Positions 16,823 to 27,408 of a DNA stretch of 64,000 nucleotides are shown here, piece by piece. Under the pieces are notes generated by a model. It did not search any database and was not told the origin of the DNA. It saw only the letters and a program-made list of their open reading frames with translations. Within the stretch, counting starts at the first letter, position 1. Every line of letters starts with the position of its first letter. The translations under genes and the position numbers were made by a program. This stretch comes from Caulobacter flavus. GTDB lineage: Bacteria > Pseudomonadota > Alphaproteobacteria > Caulobacterales > Caulobacteraceae. Location: NCBI RefSeq assembly GCF_003722335.1, contig NZ_CP026100.1, forward strand, positions 992,001 through 1,056,000. Reading direction: 5' to 3'.

Positions 16823-17416
16823 GTGACGATCGAGCCTAGCACCCCGAACATGACGCCCGCCACCGCCGGCGCCCTCCTGACCCTGGCCCATCCGGCGCTT
16901 GAGCGATCGCGCGCCAATCGCGTGCTGGCCAAGGCGGCCAAGGCCCTTTCCGGCGTCACCTTCCACGACCTGTACGAGACCTATCCGGACTTCTCGATCG
17001 ACATCGAGGCCGAGCAGCAGCGGCTCGTCGACCACGACATCATCGCCCTGCAGTTCCCGCTGTTCTGGTACTCGCCGCCGGCCCTGATGAAGGAGTGGCT
17101 GGACCTGGTCTGGCTGCACGGCTTCGCCTACGGCCTGGGCGGCGACGCCCTGGCGGGCAAGCGCCTGTTCGTGGCCTGCACCACCGGCGGCCCGGCCCAG
17201 GCCTACCACGCCAAGGGCTACAACCGCTTCACCCTGGACGAATTCCTGCGCCCGCTGGAGCAGACCGCCTATCTGTGCGGCATGGTCTGGGAGACGCCGT
17301 TCGTGGTGCACGGCGCGGCGATGAAGGACGACGAGCAGCTGAAGGCCGAGGCCCTGCGCTACCAGGCGCGGATGTCGGCCCTGCTGGCCGCCGACCACGC
17401 GGCCGAAGGAGCGTAA
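16823..17416 (+). CDS. NAD(P)H-dependent flavin oxidoreductase, KefF/KefG-like
   Basis: A 197-residue flavodoxin-like quinone reductase. It has TLAHPALERSRANRVLAKAAKA (FMN phosphate loop region), HDIIALQFPLFWYSPPALMKEWLDLVWLHGFAYG (the substrate and cofactor site of KefF/NQO-type enzymes) and CTTGGPAQAYHAKGYNRFTLDEFLRPLEQTAYLCGM. In E. coli, KefF and KefG are ancillary subunits that open the KefC/KefB K+ channels under electrophile stress; the next gene is the KefC-like antiporter, starting 4 bases after this stop. The start is GTG at 16823 (GGTAGG upstream); ATG at 16850 is the alternative. Confidence 0.87.
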   Translation: MTIEPSTPNMTPATAGALLTLAHPALERSRANRVLAKAAKALSGVTFHDLYETYPDFSIDIEAEQQRLVDHDIIALQFPLFWYSPPALMKEWLDLVWLHGFAYGLGGDALAGKRLFVACTTGGPAQAYHAKGYNRFTLDEFLRPLEQTAYLCGMVWETPFVVHGAAMKDDEQLKAEALRYQARMSALLAADHAAEGA

Positions 17417-17419
17417 GGC

Positions 17420-19381
17420 ATGGAACCGTTCCTGAAGCAGACCCTCGTCTATCTGGGCGCCGCGGTGATCTCGGTGCCGATCGCCAAGCGCCTGGGGCTG
17501 GGCTCGGTGCTGGGCTACCTGATCGCCGGCGTGCTGATCGGCCCGGCCATGCTGTCGCTGGTGGGCGAGCAGCACGACGTCATGCGCTTCGCCGAGTTCG
17601 GCGTCGTCATCCTGCTGTTTCTGATCGGCCTGGAGGTGCGCCCCTCGACCCTGTGGGAGATGCGCAAGACGATCTTCGGCCTGGGCGGCGCCCAGGTGGT
17701 GGGCACGGCCCTGGCCGTGGCCGCCGTCGGCTACCTGCTGAGCCTGCCGTGGCAGACGGCCCTGGCCGTGGGCCTCGTCCTGGCCATGTCGTCGACCGCC
17801 ATCGTGCTGCAGACCCTCGACGAGAAGGGCCTGCGCCAGGGTCCGGTCGGCCGCGCCGCCTTCGGCGTGCTGCTGCTGCAGGACCTGGCGGTGATCCCGA
17901 TGTTCGCCCTGCTGCCGCTGCTGGCCACGGTGGCGCCCGACGTCCATGCGGGCGACGCCGGCGGTCACGGGGCCAGCCTGATCTCGCACCTGCCGGCCTG
18001 GGCCCAGGGCCTGGCCGTGCTGGGCGCGGTGGGCGTGGTGGTCGGCAGCGGCCGGTTCGTCGTGCGGCCGATCTTCCGCTTCATCGCCGAGGCCCGCCTG
18101 CGCGAGATCTTCACCGCCGCGGCCCTGCTGATCGTGGTCGGCGTCGCGGGCCTGATGCAGTCGGTGGGCCTGTCGCCGGCCCTGGGCGCCTTCCTGGCCG
18201 GCGTGGTGCTGGCCGAGAGCGAGTTCCGCCGCGAGCTGGAGACCGACATCGAGCCGTTCCGCGGCCTCTTGCTCGGCCTGTTCTTCATCACCGTCGGCGC
18301 GGGCATCGACCTGACCCTGATCGCCCGCCAGCCGCTGACCCTGATCGGCCTGGTGCTGGGCCTGATGGTCCTGAAGTTCGCGGTGATGTTCGGGATCGCC
18401 CGCATCGCCGGCGCGCAAGGGCGCAGCGCCGCCGCCGTGGCCACCGCCCTGGCCCAGGGCGGCGAGTTCGCCTTCGTGCTGCTGAGCTTCACGGTCGGCG
18501 CCGGCGTCATCGGCGCGGACCTGGCGGCCCTGCTGACGGCCACGGTCGCGGTGTCCATGGCCCTGACTCCGGTGGCGATGATCCTCTACGAGCGCATCGC
18601 CGAACTGATGAACGCCGCCATCGCCGACGTCGATGCGGAAGCGCCGAACTTCGACGAAGGCGAGCCCGACATCATCATCGCGGGCTTTGGTCGCTTCGGT
18701 CAGATCACCGGCCGCCTGCTGCAGGCCAACGGCTTCAAGTCGACGGTTCTGGACAGCGACATCGAGCAGATCGAACTGCTGCGGCGCTTCGGCCGGCGGG
18801 TGCACTACGGCGACGCCACGCGCCTCGATCTGCTGCGCGCCGCCGGCGCCGAGCACGCCCGCATGCTGATCGTCGCCCTGGACGACCGCGAGAAGACCGC
18901 CGAACTGGTGGAGACCGCCCGCAAGGCCTTCCCCAACCTGATCATCCTGGCCCGCGCCTGGGACCGCCGCCACGCCTACGACCTCCTGGCCAACGGCGCC
19001 GACGCGGTCGAGCGGGAGAGCTTCGAGGCGGCCCTGGCCCTGGGCTCGACCGCGCTGCAGAAGCTGGGCTTCCGGGCGCACAAGGCCTATCGCGCCACCT
19101 CGTTCTTCCGTCGCCACGACCGCAAGACCTTCGAGGACCTCAAGCCGATGTGGGGCCAGGAAGAGGCCTATATCCTGGCCTCGCGCGACGCGGCCCAGAC
19201 CATGGACCGGCTGCTGGCCGCCGACCTGGCGCGCATGCGTCCGGGCGAGGCCGGCGGGGCCTGGGACACGGCCGCCCGCGACGAGGAGTTGCGCAAGCTG
19301 GCCCAGCGCCAGGGGCGGTCGGGGGGCGAAGCCGAGCCGGCCGAGGCCGACGGCTGGACGGGAACGCCTCCGCAGGGCTAG
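17420..19381 (+). CDS. kefC: monovalent cation:proton antiporter-2 family protein, KefB/KefC-like
   Basis: A 653-residue inner-membrane protein. About residues 1-390 form a CPA2 transporter core with at least ten hydrophobic segments, including the GLVLAMSSTAIVLQTLDEKGL and LLLQDLAVIPMFALLPLL discontinuous-helix regions, followed by a TrkA-N nucleotide-binding domain from about residue 415 (DIIIAGFGRFGQITGRLLQANGFKSTVLDSD, GxGxxG intact) and a polar C-terminal extension. It is coupled to the KefF-like gene. In E. coli, glutathione adducts gate this system; here that gating is inferred. Confidence 0.93.
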   Translation: MEPFLKQTLVYLGAAVISVPIAKRLGLGSVLGYLIAGVLIGPAMLSLVGEQHDVMRFAEFGVVILLFLIGLEVRPSTLWEMRKTIFGLGGAQVVGTALAVAAVGYLLSLPWQTALAVGLVLAMSSTAIVLQTLDEKGLRQGPVGRAAFGVLLLQDLAVIPMFALLPLLATVAPDVHAGDAGGHGASLISHLPAWAQGLAVLGAVGVVVGSGRFVVRPIFRFIAEARLREIFTAAALLIVVGVAGLMQSVGLSPALGAFLAGVVLAESEFRRELETDIEPFRGLLLGLFFITVGAGIDLTLIARQPLTLIGLVLGLMVLKFAVMFGIARIAGAQGRSAAAVATALAQGGEFAFVLLSFTVGAGVIGADLAALLTATVAVSMALTPVAMILYERIAELMNAAIADVDAEAPNFDEGEPDIIIAGFGRFGQITGRLLQANGFKSTVLDSDIEQIELLRRFGRRVHYGDATRLDLLRAAGAEHARMLIVALDDREKTAELVETARKAFPNLIILARAWDRRHAYDLLANGADAVERESFEAALALGSTALQKLGFRAHKAYRATSFFRRHDRKTFEDLKPMWGQEEAYILASRDAAQTMDRLLAADLARMRPGEAGGAWDTAARDEELRKLAQRQGRSGGEAEPAEADGWTGTPPQG

Positions 19382-19431
19382 AGCAGGACAAAGGGCCGGG
19401 TTCGGCGCGATAAAGACGGGAAAGAAGCGGC

Positions 19432-20178
19432 ATGTATCTGGAGTGCTATCCCACCGAGAGCCGGCCGCCGGAAATCGTGCCGGGGCGCCCGCAGCGGGCC
19501 TGGATGGACAACTTCGCCGACCGCCACCCCTATCGCTGCCTGCCGCTGACCATGGCCAACACCACCGGCTGGGAGATCCTGTGCCCGGTCGGCTTCGAGG
19601 CCACCTGGAACGGCGGCATCCACCAGAACGACATCACCTTCAAGGCCGACCACCCGCATCCGGGCTTCGACGACTTCGTCAAGTCGCACTTCTCGCGCGG
19701 GACGATCACCTTCCACACCGGCTACCTGTTCCGCACGCCGCCGGACTGGCTGATCTGGACCATGGGTCCGCCCAACCACATCAAGGACGGCATCCAGCCG
19801 CTGGCCGGCCTGGTCGAGACAGACTGGCTGCCCTTCCCCTTCACGATGAACTGGGTGTTCACCCGCCCCGGCACGGTGAAGTTCGCCAAGGGCGAGCCGT
19901 TCTGCTTCATCACCATGATCCAGGACAAGCCGCTGGAGACGGTGCAGCCGGTCATCCGGCACTTCAACTCCAACCCCGACATGCGCAAGCAGTACGACGT
20001 CTGGGCCGAGAAGCGCGGCGAGTTCAACGCCCGCATCGCCGCCCGCGACCCGGCCGCCACCAAGGAGGCCTGGCAGCGCTTCTACTTCAAGGGCGAACTG
20101 CCCGAGGAGATCGAGGCCCCCGCGCCCAAGGGCCACGTCAACAAGCGCCGCCTGAAGGCCCCGAAGATCGGGTTCTGA
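19432..20178 (+). CDS. DUF6065 family protein
   Basis: A 248-residue protein I place in the DUF6065 group by its whole-length look; no function is known. It has many aromatic residues, HPYRCLPLTMANTTGWEILCPVGFEATWNGG, HFSRGTITFHTGYLFRTPPDWLIWTMGPPNHIKDGIQPLAGLVETDWLPFPFTMNWVFTRPGTVKFAKGEPFCFI, and a basic C-terminus. No signal peptide or membrane segment is seen. Its stretches of tryptophan and proline suggest a compact double-stranded fold. ATG at 19432 follows GGGAAAGAAG. It stands alone, 50 bases after kefC. Confidence 0.7.
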   Translation: MYLECYPTESRPPEIVPGRPQRAWMDNFADRHPYRCLPLTMANTTGWEILCPVGFEATWNGGIHQNDITFKADHPHPGFDDFVKSHFSRGTITFHTGYLFRTPPDWLIWTMGPPNHIKDGIQPLAGLVETDWLPFPFTMNWVFTRPGTVKFAKGEPFCFITMIQDKPLETVQPVIRHFNSNPDMRKQYDVWAEKRGEFNARIAARDPAATKEAWQRFYFKGELPEEIEAPAPKGHVNKRRLKAPKIGF

Positions 20179-20188
20179 TCCCATCTCT

Positions 20189-20322
20189 CCCGTCATTCCC
20201 GCCCTTGTGGCGGGAACCTCTGGGTCCGCCCGCAGGTGAGGCGTAAGCGGATCGCCAGCGATCCGCCCTCCCTGCCCTTGCGGCTAAAGAGGGGTTCCCG
20301 CCACAAGGGCGGGAATGACGGG
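20189..20322. repeat. 134-base palindromic element, family A (copy 1)
   Basis: An intergenic element whose two ends are a perfect 30-base inverted repeat (beginning CCCGTCATTCCCGCCC at the left and reading GGGCGGGAATGACGGG at the right), with a loop holding a smaller palindrome GGATCG...CGATCC. Close copies lie at 45830-45953 and 57490-57625, and a short one at 40807-40839. It sits between convergent genes. Confidence 0.9.
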
Positions 20323-20334
20323 CGTTTAGGGAGA

Positions 20335-21483
20335 TCAGGCCCGACGCAGCAGCCTGCCCGCCAGCCAGCGCCGCACGGGCTCGTCGTAGAGCTTGAGGCT
20401 GACCCAGGCGATCGCCACCGCCGCCACGAACACCCCGGCGCCGACCACCGCCCCCTGGGCGGCGGGGATCTTATGGTCCACCACCCAGGCGGTGTAGACG
20501 TAGATCAGCGGATAGTGGGTGATGTAGAGCGGGTAGGACATGTCGCCGAAGAAGCGGGCGACGCGCACGCTGGGGCCGGTCGCGTCCTTCTCGCCGGCGC
20601 CGATGGCGACGATCAGCGGGAACAGCACGATCACGCAGGCCGCCTCGTACAGGCCGTTGACCCACAGCCGCCCGGTTCCGCCGAAGCGCGGCAGCGACAG
20701 GGCCGCGATCAGCAGCAGGCTGCAGAGCAGGAAGGCGTGGCGGACCTTGATGCGCTTGCCCAGCCGCATCAGCAGCACGCCGGCGAAGAACGGGAACATC
20801 ACCCGGGTCAGGCCGATCTGGATCCCCTTGGCGTCCAGCGCCCAGCCGCCGATGACATCGCCGCGCGGGCCCAGCACCAGCAGGCCGACCAGCGCCAGGG
20901 CCGAGACGGCGACCAGCGCGGCCAGCCAGCGGATCGGCAGCTTCCGCAGGCCGACGGCGTAGAGGATGTTGGCGACGTACTCGTAGAACAGCGACCACTG
21001 CGGGCCGTTCAGCGGATAGATCTCGCCCCAGCCGCGGATCTCGGCCGACGGGATCAGCGGGATCATCACGAAGCTCAGCAGCATCACGCCGATCACCTGC
21101 CAGGTGGTGACGGTCTCGAGCCTGGGGAACATCGGCGAGTGCTGGAACGCCAGCAGCGCCGCGCCGATCAGGCCGCCGATGACGATCATCGGCTGCAGCC
21201 GCACCAGGCGCCGCTTGTAGAACTGCCACTGGCTCATCTGGCCGCCCCAGCGGTCGTCGTAGGCGTAGGCCACGACGAAGCCCGACAGCAGGAAGAAGAA
21301 GTCCACCGCCAGGTAGCCGTGGTTGATGATCTGCTTGTGCGGACTGCCGCCGGAATAGGCCTCGAACAGGTGGAAGGCCACCACCATCAGGGCGGCCACG
21401 CCCCGCAGGCCGTCCAGGACGACGTAGTGGCTCTTGGCGGGCGCGGTGGCGTTGGTCGAGGTCGCGGCGGCGGAAGACGTCAT
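20335..21483 (-). CDS. acyltransferase 3 family protein (OafA/YrhL-like)
   Basis: A 382-residue integral membrane acyltransferase with about ten hydrophobic segments. The opening SHYVVLDGLRGVAALMVVAFHLFEAY contains the family R-x10-H catalytic pair (GLRGVAALMVVAFH), and VDFFFLLSGFVVAYAYDDRW is the FFxxSGF signature. Members transfer acetyl or other acyl groups to surface sugars, peptidoglycan or lipids; the acceptor is unknown here. Start at ATG 21483; a TTG six bases upstream is less likely. It is divergent from a LacI-type regulator, across a palindrome that may be the shared operator. Confidence 0.9.
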   Translation of the reverse strand: MTSSAAATSTNATAPAKSHYVVLDGLRGVAALMVVAFHLFEAYSGGSPHKQIINHGYLAVDFFFLLSGFVVAYAYDDRWGGQMSQWQFYKRRLVRLQPMIVIGGLIGAALLAFQHSPMFPRLETVTTWQVIGVMLLSFVMIPLIPSAEIRGWGEIYPLNGPQWSLFYEYVANILYAVGLRKLPIRWLAALVAVSALALVGLLVLGPRGDVIGGWALDAKGIQIGLTRVMFPFFAGVLLMRLGKRIKVRHAFLLCSLLLIAALSLPRFGGTGRLWVNGLYEAACVIVLFPLIVAIGAGEKDATGPSVRVARFFGDMSYPLYITHYPLIYVYTAWVVDHKIPAAQGAVVGAGVFVAAVAIAWVSLKLYDEPVRRWLAGRLLRRA

Positions 21484-21517
21484 GGGCAAGCTTCGCTGAT
21501 GATGAGTCGCGTCGAAG

Positions 21518-21549
21518 GGTTGTTAGGTTTATCGTTAAACTACAACCCT
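21518..21549. promoter_or_regulatory. palindromic LacI-type operator candidate between acyltransferase and LacI genes
   Basis: The core 14-mer GTTTATCGTTAAAC at 21527-21540 is a near-perfect palindrome centred on CG, the hallmark of LacI-family operators, with one mismatched pair. It is enclosed by a GGGTTGT...ACAACCC pair at 21518-21549. It lies 44 bases before the acyltransferase ATG and 61 before the LacI-family ATG, so one site could control both genes. Confidence 0.5.
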
Positions 21550-21600
21550 CTTTCCGAACGGCGTTCGCGTCGCGCCTCGGGAGCCAGCGGAGCCAGGATC

Positions 21601-22629
21601 ATGCAACGCGCCAGGCGCCCCCGCGAGAAGGCCCGGGTGACGATCAAGGACGTGGCGGCGCGGGCCGGGGTCTCGGCCATGACCGTCTCGAACGTCTTCA
21701 ACGGCACGGGCAAGTTCAGCCGCGAGACCCGCGAGCGGGTGATGGCGGCCATCGCGGCGCTGGGTTACGTGCCCAGTTCGGCCGCCCGGCGGCTGGTCGG
21801 CGCGGCGCCGGCGCGGGTGGGGCTGCTCTATGCCGGGGTCGACAGCATGTTCATCCACGCCGTGCTGGCCGCCGCCGCCGTGGCCAGCGCCGAGCGCGGC
21901 CTGCAGCTGATCACCCGCAAGGCCGGCTCGCCCGGCGAGGCCCTGGAGGTCGCCCGGTCGCTGCAGCGGTCCGGAGCCGACGCCCTGCTGCTGCTACCGC
22001 CCTTCGACACCGTGCTGAGCGGCTCGCCCGGCTTCGCGGCCCTGGGCCTGGCCGCCGCCTCGATCGCCACCGCCGCGCCCCTGCCCGACATGATCACCGT
22101 GCGCATCGACAACCGCGCCGCCTCGCACGCCGTCACCGCGCGGCTGGCCGCCAAGGGCCGGCGGCGCATCGCCGTGATCGCGGGCCCGCAGGACCATTCC
22201 GACAGCGCCGAGCGCTTGGAGGGCTGTCGCCAGGCTCTGGCCGCGCACGGCCTGCCGCTGCCGGACGAGCTGGTGATCGAGGGCCGCTTCACCTTCGAGT
22301 CGGGCCTTGCGGCGACCGAGCGGCTGCTGGCCCTGCCCGAGCCGCCCGACGCCATCGTCGCGGCCAATGACGACATGGCGGCCGGCGCCCTGTGGGTCGC
22401 CCATCGGCGGGGGCTTTCCCTGCCCCGCGACCTGGCCGTGGCCGGCTTCGACGACACCCTGCTGGCGACGCGCGTCTGGCCGCCCCTGACAACCGTGCGC
22501 CAGCCGATCGACCGGATGACCGGCCGGGCTCTGGACCTGCTGCTGGAGGCCTTGCGTCAGCCGCCCGGGACGACGGCGCCGGCCGACGTTCTGGAAGCCT
22601 ATGATCTGGTGGAGCGCGCCTCGGCCTGA
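21601..22629 (+). CDS. LacI family transcriptional regulator
   Basis: A 342-residue LacI/GalR regulator. The N-terminal headpiece is VTIKDVAARAGVSAMTVSNVFNGTGKFSRETRERVMAAIAALGYVPSSAARRL, with the hinge just after, followed by the periplasmic-binding-type sugar domain (ARVGLLYAGVDSMF; RIAVIAGPQDHSDSAERLEGCRQAL; DAIVAANDDMAAGAL; VAGFDDTLLATRVWPPLTTVRQP). The start is ATG at 21601 after a GAGCCAGGA site. The effector sugar is not predictable. The divergent acyltransferase and the palindrome between them are the first candidates for its targets. Confidence 0.93.
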   Translation: MQRARRPREKARVTIKDVAARAGVSAMTVSNVFNGTGKFSRETRERVMAAIAALGYVPSSAARRLVGAAPARVGLLYAGVDSMFIHAVLAAAAVASAERGLQLITRKAGSPGEALEVARSLQRSGADALLLLPPFDTVLSGSPGFAALGLAAASIATAAPLPDMITVRIDNRAASHAVTARLAAKGRRRIAVIAGPQDHSDSAERLEGCRQALAAHGLPLPDELVIEGRFTFESGLAATERLLALPEPPDAIVAANDDMAAGALWVAHRRGLSLPRDLAVAGFDDTLLATRVWPPLTTVRQPIDRMTGRALDLLLEALRQPPGTTAPADVLEAYDLVERASA

Positions 22630-22660
22630 GACCGGCGCGGAAAAAACCTCTCGGCCGTGC

Positions 22661-22813
22661 TCAGAGGTTCAGCAGCAGGCGGCTGGCGCCATAGGCCGTG
22701 GCCAGCCAGAACAGCGCGCTGAACGCGCCGCCGAACAGCATCGCCCGACGGAACTCGCGGCTGTGCAGGAGGCCGGGCGCGGCGGGGGGCCGCGAACCAT
22801 GCGTATGGAACAC
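22661..22813 (-). CDS. 50-residue membrane protein with GTG start
   Basis: A small protein not recognised. The start is GTG at 22813, chosen because GGAGGAA stands seven bases upstream, a near-perfect ribosome-binding site. The product (MFHTHGSRPP...) has a polar first half and one hydrophobic stretch at about residues 26-48 (AMLFGGAFSALFWLATAYGASRLLLNL), so a single-pass inner-membrane protein is expected. It is convergent with the LacI gene and separated from glmM by 161 bases. No homologue is known to me. Confidence 0.6.
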   Translation of the reverse strand: MFHTHGSRPPAAPGLLHSREFRRAMLFGGAFSALFWLATAYGASRLLLNL

Positions 22814-22974
22814 CTTGGGTTTCCTCCGTGGCTCGGCGCTGTGGGGGCTCGCGCCGTTAACCACGGGACGACGATGTCACGAAACTGACGAAACACAACC
22901 TGAGCCGTCGCCTTTTAGGCGGGTTTCGGCCGCCTTTTCGCCCGAATTCGTGCAGGCACACGGAATATTCGTGC

Positions 22975-24321
22975 TCAGACGGCCTTCACCGCGGCGGCGA
23001 TGTCGCCGACCACCTTGCGCACCAGGGCCGGGTCGTCGCCCTCGGCCATGATGCGGATCAGCGGCTCGGTGCCCGAGGCGCGCACGACGATGCGGCCATT
23101 GCCGTTCAGCCGGGCCTCGCCGTCGGCGATGGCCTCCTTGACGGCCTTGGCCTCCAGCGGCTTGCCGCCGGCGAAGCGGACGTTCTCCAGCAGCTGCGGC
23201 AACGGCTCGAACTGGCGGGCCAGGGCGCTCATCGGGCGCCCGCTCTCGACCATCACCGCCAGCACCTGCAGGGCCGCGATCAAACCATCGCCGGTGGTCG
23301 AGAAGTCCGACAGGATCAGGTGGCCCGACTGCTCGCCGCCGACGTTGAAGCCCCCCTCGCGCATGCGCTGCATGACGTAGCGGTCGCCGACCGAGGTGCG
23401 CTCAAGCGTCAGGCCCAGGGTCGCCAGCTGGCGCTCGAGGCCGAGGTTCGACATCACCGTGGCCACGACGCCGCCGGCCTTCAGCGTGCCGGCCCGGGCG
23501 AAGGCGCCGGCGATGATGGCCATGATCTGGTCGCCGTCGACGACGAGGCCCTTCTCGTCGCAGATCACCAGGCGGTCGGCGTCGCCGTCGAGGGCGATGC
23601 CGATGTCGGCGCGGTAGTCGCGCACCAGCTTGGCCATCGCGTCCGGATGGGTCGAGCCGCATTCCTCGTTGATGTTGGTGCCGTCGGGCGTCACGCCCAG
23701 GCTGATGACCTCGGCGCCCAGCTCGTAGAGGGCCGTCGGGGCCACCTTGTAGGCCGCGCCGTTGGCGCAATCGATGACGATGCGCAGGCCCGACAGCGAC
23801 AGGTGACGCGGGAAGGTCGCCTTGACGATCTCGACGTAGCGGGCCTGGGCGTCGTCGATGCGCTTGACGCGGCCCAGGTCGCGCGGGGCGGCGAGGCCTT
23901 CCTGCAGGCCCTCGTCCATCAGGGCCTCGATCTTCAGTTCCTGCTCGTCCGACAGCTTGTAGCCGTCGGGGCCGAACAGCTTGATGCCGTTGTCGGCGAA
24001 GTTGTTGTGGCTGGCGCTGATCATGATGCCGAGGTCGGCGCGCATCGAGCGGGTCATCATCGCCACGGCCGGGGTCGGCAACGGGCCGAACAGCCGGACG
24101 TCCATGCCCACGCTGGTCAGGCCCGCGACCAGGGCCGGTTCGATCATGTAGCCCGACAGCCGGGTGTCCTTGCCGATCACCACCAGATGGCGGCGGTCGT
24201 CCTGCGAGCGGAACAGCTTGCCGGCCGCCAGGCCGACGCGCAGGGCGACTTCGGCGGTCATCGGGTGCTTGTTGGCCTGGCCGCGGATGCCGTCGGTGCC
24301 GAAATAGGCGCGCTTGCTCAT
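22975..24321 (-). CDS. glmM: phosphoglucosamine mutase
   Basis: A 448-residue enzyme that converts glucosamine-6-phosphate to glucosamine-1-phosphate for UDP-GlcNAc. The start at 24321 ([14 protein letters not shown]) gives the normal length. The catalytic serine loop is [19 protein letters not shown], the metal loop is DGDADRL, the sugar-binding loop GGEQSGH, and the phosphate-binding loop [15 protein letters not shown]. It is divergent from glmS; the two reactions are consecutive in the same pathway. Confidence 0.97.
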   Translation of the reverse strand: MSKRAYFGTDGIRGQANKHPMTAEVALRVGLAAGKLFRSQDDRRHLVVIGKDTRLSGYMIEPALVAGLTSVGMDVRLFGPLPTPAVAMMTRSMRADLGIMISASHNNFADNGIKLFGPDGYKLSDEQELKIEALMDEGLQEGLAAPRDLGRVKRIDDAQARYVEIVKATFPRHLSLSGLRIVIDCANGAAYKVAPTALYELGAEVISLGVTPDGTNINEECGSTHPDAMAKLVRDYRADIGIALDGDADRLVICDEKGLVVDGDQIMAIIAGAFARAGTLKAGGVVATVMSNLGLERQLATLGLTLERTSVGDRYVMQRMREGGFNVGGEQSGHLILSDFSTTGDGLIAALQVLAVMVESGRPMSALARQFEPLPQLLENVRFAGGKPLEAKAVKEAIADGEARLNGNGRIVVRASGTEPLIRIMAEGDDPALVRKVVGDIAAAVKAV

Positions 24322-24529
24322 GGTGATCGTCTTCGTCGCTATGCGGGTCGCTGTGTGAATCGTAGCGACGCCCATATAGAGCGTCTTCGAAGTCTCGTAC
24401 GGACCGCGAAACGATCCGAAATGCAGATTTACGTCGCCCGTCCCTGCACGAGTGCTAAAGGCCGCGCTCGAAATATCCCGTGCTGGTAGCAATAGTCCTC
24501 CAGGCGCGTTCTACAAAGGATCATGTCCC
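24322..24529. promoter_or_regulatory. divergent glmM/glmS promoter region
   Basis: A 208-base gap between the divergent start codons of glmM and glmS, so both promoters must be here. I see no glmS ribozyme-like core and no clear palindrome, and no convincing -35/-10 pair can be fixed by eye. Confidence 0.4.
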
Positions 24530-26350
<1,821 letters not shown>

Positions 26351-26418
26351 CTCCACACGCTTGACGGCGCGCGCCGCGCCAGCACTCTACCTTCGGGAAG
26401 CGTTCGGGGCGTGCGTCG

Positions 26419-27408
26419 ATGTTTTCAAGAGTCTGGCCGGCGTTGGCGCTGGCGGTCGGCGTCGTCGCGGCGAGCCCGCCCGCGCGCGCCGATGACTGGG
26501 CGTTCGAGAAGGACCGCTGGTTCGCCGCCTGCGACGGTGCTTCTACCTGCACCGCCTGGGCCATAGGCGGCGGCGGCTCCGGCCACGTCATCCTGGTCGA
26601 GAAGGCGAACGGCGAGCGCGCCCTGACCATCGGGGCCCCGCGCGGAGAGGTCGCGAACCGAAACCGGCCGGTCGCCTTCCGGATCGACGTGACTAGCCGA
26701 CAGGGCCAGCCCCCGTGGGCTCGCCTCGTCACCGGCCTCGACCCCGACGAGCGATGGCTGGTCTTCCGCACCGCCGACCCCGCGACGATCGACGCCGCCC
26801 TCCGCGCCATTGAGGCGGGGGACCGGCTTCGGGTCAGGGTCGAGGGACGCCCGGAATTCGCCGCCCAGATCCCTCTCGCGGGGGCGACGGCGGCCCTGGC
26901 CTGGATCCGCGGCCACGACCGGCGCGATGCGGACCGCGCCGCCGTCAGCCGCGCCCCGGCCGTGTCGCAGGCCGACCTGCCTCGAACCCCGCCGCCCCTC
27001 GCCTTCGCCAATTACGACGAGGGCTGCCCACCGGGCCAAGGCGGCGTGCAAGCCGCCAGGCTGGCCCCCGGCAAGGTGCTTTGGATCGGAACCTGCGGCT
27101 CGGGATACAATCACGACGCCGTGCTGGCGCTGACCGACGAGGCCGGCGCCGTGCTGCCCCTGGCGACGCCGACCGCCCCGGACAGCGAACCACCAGCCCA
27201 CAACCTGGCCTACGATCCGGCGACCAGACTGCTCAGCGCCGTCTCCTACGCCAGCGCGGGCCGGGACTGCGGCGAGGCGCTACGCTGGGCGTGGGACGGC
27301 GCGGCCTTCCACCTCGTCGAGCGGGCGGAACTAAGAGGCGACTCCTGCCAGGGCGTGACCGAGAAGGACTGGCCGGTGCTGTACCGCGCCCGGATCGTGG
27401 ATCGATGA
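26419..27408 (+). CDS. DUF1176 domain-containing exported protein (copy 1)
   Basis: A 329-residue secreted protein. A signal peptide (FSRVWPALALAVGVVAASPPARA) is followed by DUF1176 features: FEKDRWFAACDGASTCTAWAIGGGGSG with paired cysteines, a central domain with AIEAGDRLRVRVEG and a C-terminal region with DEGCPPGQGGVQAARLAPGKVLWIGTCGSGYNHDAVLALTD and SASAGRDCGEALRWAWDGAAFHLVERAELRGDSCQGV. Cysteine pairs fit periplasmic disulfides. No function is known for the family. It is followed by a paralogue with ATGA overlap. Confidence 0.83.
   Translation: MFSRVWPALALAVGVVAASPPARADDWAFEKDRWFAACDGASTCTAWAIGGGGSGHVILVEKANGERALTIGAPRGEVANRNRPVAFRIDVTSRQGQPPWARLVTGLDPDERWLVFRTADPATIDAALRAIEAGDRLRVRVEGRPEFAAQIPLAGATAALAWIRGHDRRDADRAAVSRAPAVSQADLPRTPPPLAFANYDEGCPPGQGGVQAARLAPGKVLWIGTCGSGYNHDAVLALTDEAGAVLPLATPTAPDSEPPAHNLAYDPATRLLSAVSYASAGRDCGEALRWAWDGAAFHLVERAELRGDSCQGVTEKDWPVLYRARIVDR

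Noticed and set aside
16796..19117. A 773-residue open frame on the minus strand opposite kefF/kefC
   Set aside because: High GC at third positions of the real plus-strand genes removes stops in this frame. The product has no domain and is rich in Gln, Gly and His, as expected for an antisense shadow.
22973..24529. A glmS ribozyme in front of glmS
   Set aside because: The glmS ribozyme is a Firmicutes feature and no matching core is visible in the 208-base gap.
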